DNA from: Candidatus Copromonas faecavium (nom. illeg.)
GTDB lineage: Bacteria; Bacillota; Clostridia; Lachnospirales; Lachnospiraceae
Direction of reading: 5' to 3'
DNA: 64,000 bases
Assembly: GCA_018712915.1 (NCBI GenBank)
Contig: DVGC01000001.1
Location: forward strand, 1 to 64,000
Shown here one piece after another: positions 18,918-29,309 of the stretch. The notes under the pieces are model-generated. The model ran no database searches. It was not told the origin of the DNA and saw nothing but the letters and a program-made list of their open reading frames with translations. How positions within the stretch are numbered: the stretch's first letter is position 1; the number at the start of each line of letters is the position of its first letter. The position numbers and the translations under genes are program-made.

Positions 18918-19145
18918 ATGAAGCAGGAGCAGATTGACCGGATCAATGCCCTTTATCATAAATCCCAGGCTGTCGGCCTGACAGAAGAGGAGAAAGCAGA
19001 GCAGGCCGCCCTGCGCAAACAGTATATTGCGGATATCCGGAGAAGCTTACGAGGCGAATTAAACCGGATTTCCATCGTGGAAAAAGACGGGAGCATCACC
19101 GATCTGGGGAAAAAATATGGAAACATCGGAGAGCAGGAGCATTAA
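18918..19145 (+). CDS. DUF896 (YnzC/YneX) family protein
   Basis: QIDRINALYHKSQAVGLTEEEKAEQAALRKQYIADIRRSLRGEL. Confidence 0.9.
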   Translation: MKQEQIDRINALYHKSQAVGLTEEEKAEQAALRKQYIADIRRSLRGELNRISIVEKDGSITDLGKKYGNIGEQEH

Positions 19146-19821
19146 GGGAAAAAAACCGGCGCAGAAGGACGCAGGATTGCAAAAAGGCGGGCCGGTGCAG
19201 AGGGACGTAGGATTGAAGGAACCAGCGCCGCAAAAAACAGGCGCGCAGATCCAGGCGGAAAAAGAGGCCGTCCGCAGGCAGATGCGGACAGCGCTCAAAG
19301 CGCTTTCTCCCGGTGAGCGAACACTCCTTGACAGGGAGCTTACCAGGAATGTGTTATCCTTCCCGGAATTATCAGACGCAGACATAGTTTATGCCTATGC
19401 GTCCCTTCCCTGGGAGCCTGGAACCTGGGACATTCTCCGGTTCTTCCTGAAGCAGGGGACGCGGGTTGCCCTTCCACGGGTGGAGAAGGATGGCATGGCC
19501 TTTTATGAAATCCGCTCCCTGTCTGATCTGACAGAAGGCGCCATGCGTCTGATGGAGCCGGCCATGCAGACGATCCGGGCCCGGGCCCCGCATGCTCCCA
19601 TGCTGGTTCCGGGAATGGCCTTTACAGAAAACGGAGGCCGTCTGGGAAAGGGCGGAGGATTCTACGATAAGTTTCTTGCAGCCGAGCCAGGTCATCCGTC
19701 CATTGCCCTGGCCTATGAATTTCAGCTGGTTCCCCATCTGGCTCTTGACGTCCACGACAGACGGGTGGGGCATATCATTACAGAAAAGCGCTGCATAAAC
19801 TGTCTGTTCCGGCCTCTGTGA
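19117..19821 (+). CDS. 5-formyltetrahydrofolate cyclo-ligase
   Basis: VRRQMRTALKALSP, YASLPWEPGTWDIL, MLVPGMAFTENGGRLGKGGGFYDKFLA. Confidence 0.92.
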   Translation: METSESRSIKGKKPAQKDAGLQKGGPVQRDVGLKEPAPQKTGAQIQAEKEAVRRQMRTALKALSPGERTLLDRELTRNVLSFPELSDADIVYAYASLPWEPGTWDILRFFLKQGTRVALPRVEKDGMAFYEIRSLSDLTEGAMRLMEPAMQTIRARAPHAPMLVPGMAFTENGGRLGKGGGFYDKFLAAEPGHPSIALAYEFQLVPHLALDVHDRRVGHIITEKRCINCLFRPL

Positions 19822-19972
19822 AGCAGACGCATATGAAAGCGCAGGAAATACGTGTCATCCGAAACAGATATCAGGCATAAAAGCGTTCTTTAAGCAGGAA
19901 AGCAGACATCAAGCAAGTGATAAGAGGCGCTCAGCAAAAATAAAAACGCAGCATTAAGAGGAGGAGTTTGCC

Positions 19973-21217
19973 ATGGAATTAAAAGAAATGGGAAAAAGAG
20001 CAAAGGAAGCATCTTATTTCCTTGGTTCAATGGAAACCGATTTAAAGAATCAGGGGCTTCTTGCCGCAGCCGAAGAAATTTTAAAGCACCGGGAAGACAT
20101 CTTAAAAGCCAATGAAGCGGATGTGATTCTGGCAAAAGAAAAGGGGATGTCCCCTGCCCTGGTGGACCGGCTCCAGCTGACCGATAAGCGGATCGACGAT
20201 ATCGTAGAGGGGATTCGCCAGGTGGCCGGTCTGGAGGACCCCATCGGTGAAGTGCTGTCCATGAAGCGCCGTCCCAACGGCCTGCTGATCGGTCAGAAAC
20301 GGGTGCCCATGGGTGTCATCGGCATGATTTATGAGGCAAGGCCCAATGTAACCGCCGATGCCTTCGCCCTCTGCTTTAAAACAGGAAACGCGGTAATCCT
20401 CAGAGGCGGAAGCGATGCCGCCCAGTCCAATCAGGCCATCGTGACGGCCATCCGGTCCGGCCTTTCCTCTTTAAATATTCCGGAGGATGCCGTCCAGCTC
20501 CTGGAGGACTCCAGCAGAGAAACGGCCAGAGAATTTATGCGTCTGAAAGATTATCTGGATCTTCTGATTCCCAGAGGAGGCGCCGGCTTAATCCGGACCG
20601 TCGTGGAAAACAGTACGGTTCCCGTAATCGAAACCGGTACGGGAAACTGCCATGTTTATGTGGATGAAACCGCCGATCTGTCCATGGCTCTTGATATTAT
20701 CTTCAACGCAAAAACTCAGAGAATCGGCGTCTGCAACGCCTGTGAATCCACCCTGGTTCACCGGAAAGTGGCAGAAACCTTCCTTCCGATGATGAAAAAA
20801 CGGCTGGATGAAAAGCAGGTGGAAATCCGGGCCGATGAGGATTCCAGAAAGATTGTACCGGAATTTACTCCGGCCACGGAAGAAGACTGGGGAACGGAAT
20901 ACCTGGATTACATCCTTTCCTGCAAGCTGGTGGATTCAGTGGATGAGGCCATCGCCCACATCAACCGCTACAGCACGGGCCATTCCGAGGCCATTGTCAC
21001 CTCCTCCTATGAAAACGCTCAGAAGTTCCTGGATCGGGTGGATTCCGCCGCGGTTTACGTCAATGCATCCACCAGATTTACCGACGGCTTCGAGTTCGGT
21101 TTCGGCGCGGAAATCGGCATCAGCACGCAGAAGCTCCATGCCAGAGGGCCCATGGGACTGCTGGCTTTAACCTCCACCAAGTACATCATCTACGGAAACG
21201 GTCAGATCCGAAAGTAG
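19973..21217 (+). CDS. proA: Gamma-glutamyl phosphate reductase
   Basis: [82 protein letters not shown]. Confidence 0.97.
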   Translation: MELKEMGKRAKEASYFLGSMETDLKNQGLLAAAEEILKHREDILKANEADVILAKEKGMSPALVDRLQLTDKRIDDIVEGIRQVAGLEDPIGEVLSMKRRPNGLLIGQKRVPMGVIGMIYEARPNVTADAFALCFKTGNAVILRGGSDAAQSNQAIVTAIRSGLSSLNIPEDAVQLLEDSSRETAREFMRLKDYLDLLIPRGGAGLIRTVVENSTVPVIETGTGNCHVYVDETADLSMALDIIFNAKTQRIGVCNACESTLVHRKVAETFLPMMKKRLDEKQVEIRADEDSRKIVPEFTPATEEDWGTEYLDYILSCKLVDSVDEAIAHINRYSTGHSEAIVTSSYENAQKFLDRVDSAAVYVNASTRFTDGFEFGFGAEIGISTQKLHARGPMGLLALTSTKYIIYGNGQIRK

Positions 21218-21229
21218 GGTATTTTTGCG

Positions 21230-21267
21230 GCAATCGTTTACGAAATCCGGTTTCCGGTTGCTTTTTT
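21230..21267 (+). terminator. Intrinsic terminator after proA
   Basis: GCAATCG...CGGTTGC stem followed by TTTTTT. Confidence 0.55.
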
Positions 21268-21316
21268 GAATAACCAAGTTTATAATAAACGAGTATTTTA
21301 TATTGGAGAGATAAGA

Positions 21317-22756
21317 ATGACGCAAGAAAACAACCGGATGGCAGAGATTCCCGCGACGGAGCCTGCCAGACAGAAATACTTCATGAAGCTGGTCAGGGAA
21401 CAGGTGGCCGCCTTAAGCCAGAAAAAGGGCCGCCCTCTTACCTGCTTTATTTCCACTTTCGGGTGCCAGATGAATGCCCGCGACTCTGAAAAGCTGCTGG
21501 GAATTCTTCTGGAGGCCGGCTTCGTCCAGGGAACGGACGAGCATTCTGATTTTGTCCTCTACAATACCTGTACGGTCCGTGAAAACGCCAACCTGAAGGT
21601 ATACGGACGGCTGGGATACTTAAACGGAGTCAAACGGAAAAATCCGGATATGCTCATTGCACTCTGCGGATGCATGATGCAGGAGCCGGAGGTAGTGGAA
21701 CGGATCCGGAAAAGCTACCGCCATGTGGACATTATCTTTGGAACGCACAACATCTTCCGCCTGGCAGAGCTGATTTACCGGAGACTTGAGGAACGGAAGA
21801 TGGTGGTTGACATCTGGGAAGGAACGGACGCCATTGTGGAGGAGCTGCCCATCGAACGCAAGTATCCCTTCAAATCCGGTGTAAACATCATGTTCGGCTG
21901 CAACAATTTCTGCAGCTACTGCATCGTTCCCTACGTAAGAGGCCGGGAGCGCAGCCGCAATCCGGAGGACATCCTTTCTGAAATCAAAAACCTGGTATCT
22001 GACGGGGTTGTGGAAGTGATGCTCTTAGGACAGAACGTCAACTCCTATGGAAAGACCCTGAAGGAGCCCATCTCTTTTGCCCGGCTGTTACAGCGGGTGG
22101 AGCAGATCGACGGACTGGAGCGAATCCGGTTCATGACTTCCCACCCCAAGGATCTTTCTGATGAGTTAATCCAGGTCATGGCATCTTCAAAGAAAATCTG
22201 TACCCATCTGCATCTGCCACTTCAGTCGGGGAGCAGCCGGATTTTAAAGCTGATGAACCGGCGTTATACGAAAGAGCAGTATCTGGAGCTGGTGGACCGG
22301 TTAAGGGCAGCCGTGCCGGATATTTCCCTGACGACGGATATCATTGTGGGATTTCCGGGCGAAACGGAAGAAGACTTTGAAGAAACTCTGGATGTGGTAA
22401 GACGGGTACGCTATGACAGCGCTTTCACCTTTATCTATTCCAAACGAACCGGAACACCGGCAGCCGCCATGGAAAACCAGGTGCCGGAAGCAGTTGTGAA
22501 GGAGCGCTTCGACCGGCTGCTGAAAGAGGTTCAGGACATTGCCGCTCAGGTGGTAAAGCGCCATGAAGGAACGATCCAGCCGGTTCTTGTGGAAGAAACG
22601 GATACCCATGAGCCGGGCTTTCTGACAGGACGGCTGTCGGGAAACACGGTGGTACATTTTAGGGGAGAGCCCTCCCTGATTGGAAAAATCGTTCCAGTGT
22701 CGCTGGATGAGGCCAAAGGCTTTTATTTCATGGGAAGCCTGGTCAATACGGATTAG
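21317..22756 (+). CDS. miaB: tRNA-2-methylthio-N6-dimethylallyladenosine synthase
   Basis: FISTFGCQMNARDSEKLLGIL, radical SAM MFGCNNFCSYCIVPYVRGRERSR, TRAM-like C-terminus. Confidence 0.96.
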   Translation: MTQENNRMAEIPATEPARQKYFMKLVREQVAALSQKKGRPLTCFISTFGCQMNARDSEKLLGILLEAGFVQGTDEHSDFVLYNTCTVRENANLKVYGRLGYLNGVKRKNPDMLIALCGCMMQEPEVVERIRKSYRHVDIIFGTHNIFRLAELIYRRLEERKMVVDIWEGTDAIVEELPIERKYPFKSGVNIMFGCNNFCSYCIVPYVRGRERSRNPEDILSEIKNLVSDGVVEVMLLGQNVNSYGKTLKEPISFARLLQRVEQIDGLERIRFMTSHPKDLSDELIQVMASSKKICTHLHLPLQSGSSRILKLMNRRYTKEQYLELVDRLRAAVPDISLTTDIIVGFPGETEEDFEETLDVVRRVRYDSAFTFIYSKRTGTPAAAMENQVPEAVVKERFDRLLKEVQDIAAQVVKRHEGTIQPVLVEETDTHEPGFLTGRLSGNTVVHFRGEPSLIGKIVPVSLDEAKGFYFMGSLVNTD

Positions 22757-22762
22757 GAGAGT

Positions 22763-24313
22763 ATGGATATGAGACGGATGATGAAACGTGTGGCAGCCGT
22801 TACGGTTTCTGCGGGACTTTCAGTTTCCCTTTCCATGACGGCCCTCGCACAGGAAATCGGACCGGGCTTTGAGCCGACAGAGGAGGAAACCATCGACGGA
22901 CCGCGGTTTCCGGGAGATACGGAATATTTGAACGAAGAAAATGAGAATACAGAGGAAAGTCAGGCCTCCGAAGAAGGTACAGGAGAAACAGCAGGAGAGC
23001 AGGGAAATACACAGGAAGGCACTTCCGGCGGAGAGCAGACGGAAGGTCCTGTAGCCGCCCCTGAAACAGGAGAAACCGGCGGGCAGGAATCCTCCGGTGA
23101 AACAGGACAGACCGATTCCGGAACTTCCGGTACGGTTCAGTATGTGGACGGGCTCATTCCCAATACGGTACGGGACGGAGGAAACGTGGACATCACGCCT
23201 ACGAACCCGGAGGCCGTCTGGGATGCGGTGGAAGTCACCGGAATGCATGCCGATCTTCCCACCCAGTTTACCTGGATTTCCGCCAAATTAAAGGACGGTT
23301 ATTCCGGAAAGCTTTCTTATCGCCCCTATGTTAATAATGGCGGCTGGCTTCAGTTTTATTCTGACGGAGAGCCGGCAGGCGGAACGGAAGGCTCCACCTA
23401 TGTTCAGGCCATCCAGATGCATCTGACCGGGGATGCGGCGGAAAAATACGATCTGTATTATGCCGTTACCACAGCAAACCGGGGACAGCTTGGGTTTGCG
23501 GCTGAAGGCGAAATTGCCGGAGCCATGGATGTAGGCGATTCCATCGTGGATTTGAAAGTCGTGCTGGTTCCCAAGGGAACAGGTGCTCCTGCCTCCACAA
23601 ACGACCGGTTCTTCAACGAGTTTTCCGGCCGCATCGGTTTCACGGAAACGGCCGCTTTCTGTATGAACGACGACGGCTCCACCTATACCGGCTGGGCCGA
23701 TTACGACGGCAGACGTTATTATTTTGAAAACGGACGTACCTTAAGCGGATGGCACTATATCGACGGGCTGAAGTTTTACTTTGAAGAAAACGGACAGCTC
23801 CGCCAGGATGTGGACAGCCTGATTGGAAAGCAGGACGAATACCAGATCCGCGTCAACAAGCAGTTAAACTGCCTGACCGTATATGCAAAAGACGGGGACA
23901 ACGGATTTATCATTCCTGTTAAGGCCATGTTAACCTCCGTAGGCGATGACACACCGCTTGGAACCTTCCAGACTCCGGAAAAGTATCGCTGGAGATTCAT
24001 GGTAAACGATACTTATACCCAGTATGCAACCAGGATTAAGGCGGGAGCAGGCTTCCTGTTCCACTCCATCACCTATGAGACGACGGATCCCAATACCATG
24101 ATTACGGCCGGATATAACGGTCTCGGCGTGGTTCGCTCCGCGGGCTGCATCCGGTTAACCTGCGAAAACGCAAAATGGATTTATGATAACTGCAAGCTGG
24201 GAACCACGGTCGTCATTTACGAGGATCCGAATACTCCTTCCCCGTTTATGAAACCCTACGTGGTCCTGATTCCCGACGATCAGACGTACGATCCGACGGA
24301 TCCCAATATTTAA
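22763..24313 (+). CDS. Secreted L,D-transpeptidase (YkuD) with cell-wall/choline-binding-type repeats
   Basis: Signal peptide; acidic linker; YTGWADYDGRRYYFENGRTLSGWHYIDGLKFYFEENGQL repeats; YkuD motif HSITYE...GYNGLGVVRSAGCIRLTCENAKWIYDNC. Confidence 0.9.
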   Translation: MDMRRMMKRVAAVTVSAGLSVSLSMTALAQEIGPGFEPTEEETIDGPRFPGDTEYLNEENENTEESQASEEGTGETAGEQGNTQEGTSGGEQTEGPVAAPETGETGGQESSGETGQTDSGTSGTVQYVDGLIPNTVRDGGNVDITPTNPEAVWDAVEVTGMHADLPTQFTWISAKLKDGYSGKLSYRPYVNNGGWLQFYSDGEPAGGTEGSTYVQAIQMHLTGDAAEKYDLYYAVTTANRGQLGFAAEGEIAGAMDVGDSIVDLKVVLVPKGTGAPASTNDRFFNEFSGRIGFTETAAFCMNDDGSTYTGWADYDGRRYYFENGRTLSGWHYIDGLKFYFEENGQLRQDVDSLIGKQDEYQIRVNKQLNCLTVYAKDGDNGFIIPVKAMLTSVGDDTPLGTFQTPEKYRWRFMVNDTYTQYATRIKAGAGFLFHSITYETTDPNTMITAGYNGLGVVRSAGCIRLTCENAKWIYDNCKLGTTVVIYEDPNTPSPFMKPYVVLIPDDQTYDPTDPNI

Positions 24314-24460
24314 GCATAAGGCCTGGCGGTTCCTTTTCCATGGGAAACAGCACCGGTTAAGGAATTTTACAGGCATTTCACCGGCCCGCCCGCGAGGACG
24401 GGCCATCTTGGGCGGCGGGAGCATTCCGGCCGCCCGATCTGCCGGAAAGAGGAGAAAAGA

Positions 24461-27115
24461 GTGGCGCAATTATCACCAATGATGACACAGTACCTCGAGA
24501 CAAAGAAACAGTACCCGGATTGTATTCTGTTTTACCGTCTCGGGGACTTTTATGAAATGTTTTTTGAAGACGCAAAGACGGCTTCCAGAGAGCTGGAGCT
24601 TACCTTAACCGGGAAGGACTGCGGACTTGAAGAGCGGGCTCCCATGTGCGGGGTTCCCTACCACGCAGTGGAAAGCTACCTGACCAGACTGGTTCAAAAA
24701 GGCTATAAGGTGGCTATCGCCGAACAGATGGAGGATCCCAAGCAGGCCAAGGGACTTGTCCGCCGGGAAGTCATCCGGGTGGTAACACCTGGAACCATCA
24801 CCAGTGCTCAGGCCCTGGATGAAACAAAGAACAACTACCTGATGGCGGTTGTCTATACGGGAAATAATTATGGGGCAGCGACGGTTGACAGCACAACCGG
24901 CGATTTTTTTGTTACAGAAGTAAATTCCGAGAGAGCTCTTTTAGATGAAATCAACAAGTTCGCTCCGTCGGAGCTAATCTGCAACGAAGCGCTGGAAATG
25001 TCCGGACTGGACATGGAAGAGTTGAAGGAACGGTATCATCTGGTGGTTACAGCCCTGGATAACCGTTTCTTTTCTGACGACACCTGCAGACAGGTGTTAA
25101 AAGAGCATTTCAAGGTGCTGAGTCTGGAGGGGCTGGGACTTTCTGATTACGGCAACGGCCTGATTGCGGCCGGATGCGCCCTCCAGTACCTCTATGAAAC
25201 TCAGAAAAACGATCTGTCCCATATTACTGCCATCATCCCCTACACCACCGGCCAGTACATGATGCTGGACACTTTTACCAGGCGGAACCTGGAACTGGTG
25301 GAAACCTTGAGGGAAAAGCAGAAGAAGGGCTCCCTTCTCTGGGTACTGGATAAAACCAGGACGGCCATGGGTGCCAGAATGCTGAGAACCTTCATCGAAC
25401 AGCCCCTCTTAATCAAGAGTGAGATCGAAAGACGGCAGGCCGCCATTGAAGAGCTGAACATGAATTATATTTCCAGAGAAGAAATCCGGGAATATCTGAC
25501 TTCCGTTTACGATCTGGAGCGGCTCATGGGCCGCATCAGCTATAAGACTGCCAACCCCAGGGATCTGCTGGCCTTTAAAAATTCCCTGGCCATGCTTCCT
25601 CATATCAAGCAGCTGCTGGGTGAATTTTCCTCCTCCCTTCTCAAGGACATTGATAAAGATCTGGATGTATTGGAGGATTTATACGATCTGATTGAGCGTT
25701 CCATTGTAGAAGAACCGCCCATCACCATCCGGGAAGGCAATATCATCAAAGACGGCTACAGCGAGGAGGCCGACAATTTCCGCAGAGCCAAGACGGAGGG
25801 AAAGACCTGGCTTGCTGAGCTGGAGGCGCAGGAAAAGGAAAAAACAGGAATTAAGAACCTGAAAATCAAGTTCAATAAGGTATTCGGCTACTATTTTGAA
25901 GTCACCAATTCCTTTAAGGACATGGTTCCCGATTATTTCATCCGCAAGCAGACCTTAACCAATGCGGAGCGGTACACAACCGACCGGCTTAAGGAACTGG
26001 AAGATATTATCATGGGCGCCGAGGACCGGCTTTATACCCTGGAGTATGAGCTGTTCTGCCAGGTACGGGAACAGATTGCCTCTCAGGTGATCCGAATCCA
26101 GGGAACAGCCAAGGCCATCGCCGGCATCGATGTGTTTACCTCCCTGTCCACAGTTTCCATGCGCAACAACTATGTAAAGCCGAAAATCAACGAAAAAGGC
26201 GTGATTCAGATCAAAAACGGCCGCCATCCGGTGGTGGAGCGGATGTTAAAGGACGAGCTGTTTGTCGCCAATGATACCTATCTGGACAATGGAAAGAACC
26301 GGGTTTCCGTCATTACCGGTCCCAATATGGCAGGAAAATCCACTTACATGCGCCAGACAGCTCTGATTGTGCTGATGGCGCAAATCGGAAGCTTTGTTCC
26401 CGCAAGCGAGGCCAATATCGGCATCTGTGACCGGATTTTTACCCGGGTAGGCGCTTCCGACGATCTGGCCTCCGGGCAGAGTACCTTCATGGTGGAAATG
26501 ACGGAAGTGGCCAATATCTTAAGAAATGCCACCAGACACAGCCTGTTAATCCTGGACGAAATCGGACGGGGTACCAGTACCTTTGACGGATTAGCCATCG
26601 CCTGGGCCGTCATCGAGCACATCAGCAATCCCAGGCTTCTGGGTGCAAAAACGCTGTTTGCCACCCATTACCATGAACTGACCGAACTGGAGGGAGCCAT
26701 CGCCGGTGTGGTCAATTACTGTATCGCCGTCAAAGAGCAGGGCGACAACATCGTCTTCCTGCGGAAAATCGTCCGGGGCGGGGCCGACAAAAGCTACGGC
26801 ATTCAGGTGGCCCGGCTGGCCGGTGTTCCCGAGTCCGTCATTTCACGGGCAAAGGAGCTGGTGGAAGAGTTATCCGATGCGGATATCACCTCCCAGGCCA
26901 GGGAAATTGCACGCTTAAGCTCCAACGTAACTCAGAGGAAGGCCGTTGCCAAGCCGGACGAGGTGGACTTAAACCAGCTTTCCATCTTCGATACGGTAAA
27001 AGACGACGATATCATCCGGGAGCTGGAAGGACTGGAGCTTTCCACCATGACGCCCATTGACGCACTGAACACCTTATACCGTCTGCAGACCAAGTTGAAA
27101 AACCGCTGGCAGTAA
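24461..27115 (+). CDS. mutS: DNA mismatch repair protein MutS
   Basis: SPMMTQYLETKKQYPDCILFYRLGDFYEMFFEDA; VITGPNMAGKSTYMRQTALIVLMAQIGSFVPA; LILDEIGRGTSTFDGLAIAWAVIEHI. GTG start. Confidence 0.98.
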   Translation: MAQLSPMMTQYLETKKQYPDCILFYRLGDFYEMFFEDAKTASRELELTLTGKDCGLEERAPMCGVPYHAVESYLTRLVQKGYKVAIAEQMEDPKQAKGLVRREVIRVVTPGTITSAQALDETKNNYLMAVVYTGNNYGAATVDSTTGDFFVTEVNSERALLDEINKFAPSELICNEALEMSGLDMEELKERYHLVVTALDNRFFSDDTCRQVLKEHFKVLSLEGLGLSDYGNGLIAAGCALQYLYETQKNDLSHITAIIPYTTGQYMMLDTFTRRNLELVETLREKQKKGSLLWVLDKTRTAMGARMLRTFIEQPLLIKSEIERRQAAIEELNMNYISREEIREYLTSVYDLERLMGRISYKTANPRDLLAFKNSLAMLPHIKQLLGEFSSSLLKDIDKDLDVLEDLYDLIERSIVEEPPITIREGNIIKDGYSEEADNFRRAKTEGKTWLAELEAQEKEKTGIKNLKIKFNKVFGYYFEVTNSFKDMVPDYFIRKQTLTNAERYTTDRLKELEDIIMGAEDRLYTLEYELFCQVREQIASQVIRIQGTAKAIAGIDVFTSLSTVSMRNNYVKPKINEKGVIQIKNGRHPVVERMLKDELFVANDTYLDNGKNRVSVITGPNMAGKSTYMRQTALIVLMAQIGSFVPASEANIGICDRIFTRVGASDDLASGQSTFMVEMTEVANILRNATRHSLLILDEIGRGTSTFDGLAIAWAVIEHISNPRLLGAKTLFATHYHELTELEGAIAGVVNYCIAVKEQGDNIVFLRKIVRGGADKSYGIQVARLAGVPESVISRAKELVEELSDADITSQAREIARLSSNVTQRKAVAKPDEVDLNQLSIFDTVKDDDIIRELEGLELSTMTPIDALNTLYRLQTKLKNRWQ

Positions 27116-27130
27116 AGGAGGCGCATATCC

Positions 27131-29278
27131 ATGTCCATTGAAATTCTCGATCAGGAAACCATCAACCAGATTGCGGCCGGCGAGGTGGTGGAACGGCCGG
27201 CCTCCGTGGTGAAGGAGTTGATGGAAAACGCCATCGACGCCGGGGCCACGGCCATTACGGTGGAAATCCGTCAGGGCGGCATCGGCTTTATCCGGATTAC
27301 AGACAATGGCTGCGGAATCCCCATGAAGGAGATCCCGCTGGCTTTCTTACGTCATTCCACCAGCAAAATCCGTTCTGCCGCCGATCTTCTCACCGTTTCG
27401 TCTCTGGGCTTCCGGGGTGAGGCACTTTCCAGCATTGCCGCCGTCTCCCAGGTGGAGTTAATCACCAAGACAGCCGGCAGCCTGACCGGCGCCCGCTACC
27501 GGATTGAAGGCGGAACAGAAAAGGGACTGGAGGAAGTCGGCGCTCCTGACGGCACCACCTTTATTTCCAGAAATCTGTTTTACAATACGCCGGCCAGACG
27601 AAAGTTTTTAAAAACGGAAACGACGGAGGGGGGCCATGTGGCCGATCTGGTGGAAAAAATTGCCCTTTCCCATCCGGAGATTTCCATCCGCCTCATTGTA
27701 AACAATCAGAGCCGTCTTCATACCTCCGGGAACCATAACTTAAAGGACATTATTTATACCATCTACGGACGGGAAATTGCGGCCAACCTGCTGGAAACCA
27801 GGGGAGAAGCCGACGGAATCCGTATTTCCGGCTTTATCGGAAAACCGGTGATTGCCAGAGGCAACCGGAACTACGAAAACTATTTCATCAATGGCAGATA
27901 CATCAAAAGCCGGCTGATTTCCAAGGCCATCGAGGATGGATACAAAAGCTATATGATGCAGCATAAATATCCCTTTACCCTGCTGCATTTTCATGTGGAG
28001 CCGGAATTTATCGATGTCAACGTCCACCCTTCCAAGATGGAACTGCGGTTTAAGGACGGAGAAGGCGTCTACCGGGCCGTCTACCAGGCGGTGACGGAGG
28101 CCCTTTCCGGGAAAGAGCTGATTCCGAAGGCCGGCCTTTCAGAATCTTCCGGAAGCGGAGGGAAGCCGGCTTCTGAGGTTCACGCGGGCAGAGCAGAAGG
28201 GAAAGGATCCGGAAGCCGGGAGCATGGTCCCGAGCCCTTTGAAACCCGGCGAAAGGAGGCCCTGGGACTTCTTAGGGAGCCGCAGGCGTCCTATCAAATC
28301 CAGACAGGCCAGTCCGGCCTCTCGGAAGATATTTCCGTAAACAGACAGATGCAGGAGAGCAGGCAGGACCCGGAAACGATGCAGTCCCAGGGAAGTCTGC
28401 AGCCCCCAGAACAAAAGCTGCCTGCCGAAGGTTCTCACTCACAGGCGGAACATGCAGGAATGACAGATGAGCGTGCAAAAGACGGCAGCCACTCCCGGGA
28501 TGAATGGCAGCTTCCCAAAGAGAATCCGACCCGGGAGAGCAGAAATCCTGAAAGTCACCCGACAGCAGAAAGCCATCCAAAGGAAGGAAATCTTTCCATG
28601 GGAGATCCGTCCGCGCCCGGTACGGAAAGCAGAAAAACCGAAAACGGCTCCTATGAGCAGATGGAGCTCTTTGACGGCCGCCTCCTTTCCAGGGAAGCAA
28701 GAAGCCGTCACCGGCTCATCGGTCAGGTATTTGACACCTACTGGCTGGTGGAATACAACGAAAATCTTTACATCATCGATCAGCATGCCGCCCACGAAAA
28801 GGTGCTGTTTGAGCAGAATTTCGCTTCTCTGGCCTCCAGAGAGTACACCTCTCAGCTCATCAGCCCGCCCATCATCCTGACGCTCTCCATCAGCGAAGCG
28901 GAGCTTTTAAACGCTCATATGGATATTTTCCGTCAGGTGGGATTTGAGATTGAGCCCTTCGGCGGCAGCGAATACGCGGTCCGGGGCGTGCCGGCCAATC
29001 TTTTGTCCCTGGCCCAGAAGGATTTGCTGATGGAAATGATCGACAGTCTGGCGGAAGACGGAGGAACCATGACGCCGGAATCCGTTTATGACCGGATTGC
29101 CACCATGTCCTGCAAGGCGGCGGTCAAGGGAAATACCCGCCTTTCCTTTCAGGAGGCGGATCAGCTGATTGATGCACTGTTAAAGCTGGAAAATCCCTAT
29201 ACCTGCCCCCATGGCAGGCCCACCATCGTCTCCATCAGCAAATATGAAATGGAGAAAAAATTTAAAAGAATCGTATAA
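27131..29278 (+). CDS. mutL: DNA mismatch repair protein MutL (endonuclease type)
   Basis: IEILDQETINQIAAGEVVERPASVVKELMENAIDAGATAI; C-terminal DQHAAHEKVLFE (DQHA(X)2E(X)4E) and CPHGRPT. Confidence 0.97.
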   Translation: MSIEILDQETINQIAAGEVVERPASVVKELMENAIDAGATAITVEIRQGGIGFIRITDNGCGIPMKEIPLAFLRHSTSKIRSAADLLTVSSLGFRGEALSSIAAVSQVELITKTAGSLTGARYRIEGGTEKGLEEVGAPDGTTFISRNLFYNTPARRKFLKTETTEGGHVADLVEKIALSHPEISIRLIVNNQSRLHTSGNHNLKDIIYTIYGREIAANLLETRGEADGIRISGFIGKPVIARGNRNYENYFINGRYIKSRLISKAIEDGYKSYMMQHKYPFTLLHFHVEPEFIDVNVHPSKMELRFKDGEGVYRAVYQAVTEALSGKELIPKAGLSESSGSGGKPASEVHAGRAEGKGSGSREHGPEPFETRRKEALGLLREPQASYQIQTGQSGLSEDISVNRQMQESRQDPETMQSQGSLQPPEQKLPAEGSHSQAEHAGMTDERAKDGSHSRDEWQLPKENPTRESRNPESHPTAESHPKEGNLSMGDPSAPGTESRKTENGSYEQMELFDGRLLSREARSRHRLIGQVFDTYWLVEYNENLYIIDQHAAHEKVLFEQNFASLASREYTSQLISPPIILTLSISEAELLNAHMDIFRQVGFEIEPFGGSEYAVRGVPANLLSLAQKDLLMEMIDSLAEDGGTMTPESVYDRIATMSCKAAVKGNTRLSFQEADQLIDALLKLENPYTCPHGRPTIVSISKYEMEKKFKRIV

Positions 29279-29309
29279 AAATGTTCGCATGAAAGACGGA
29301 GGAAGAGAG

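Noticed and set aside
28130-28660. Long low-complexity linker in MutL with ESHP-type repeats
   Set aside because: Variable linkers between the ATPase and C-terminal domains are normal for MutL; both functional domains look intact.
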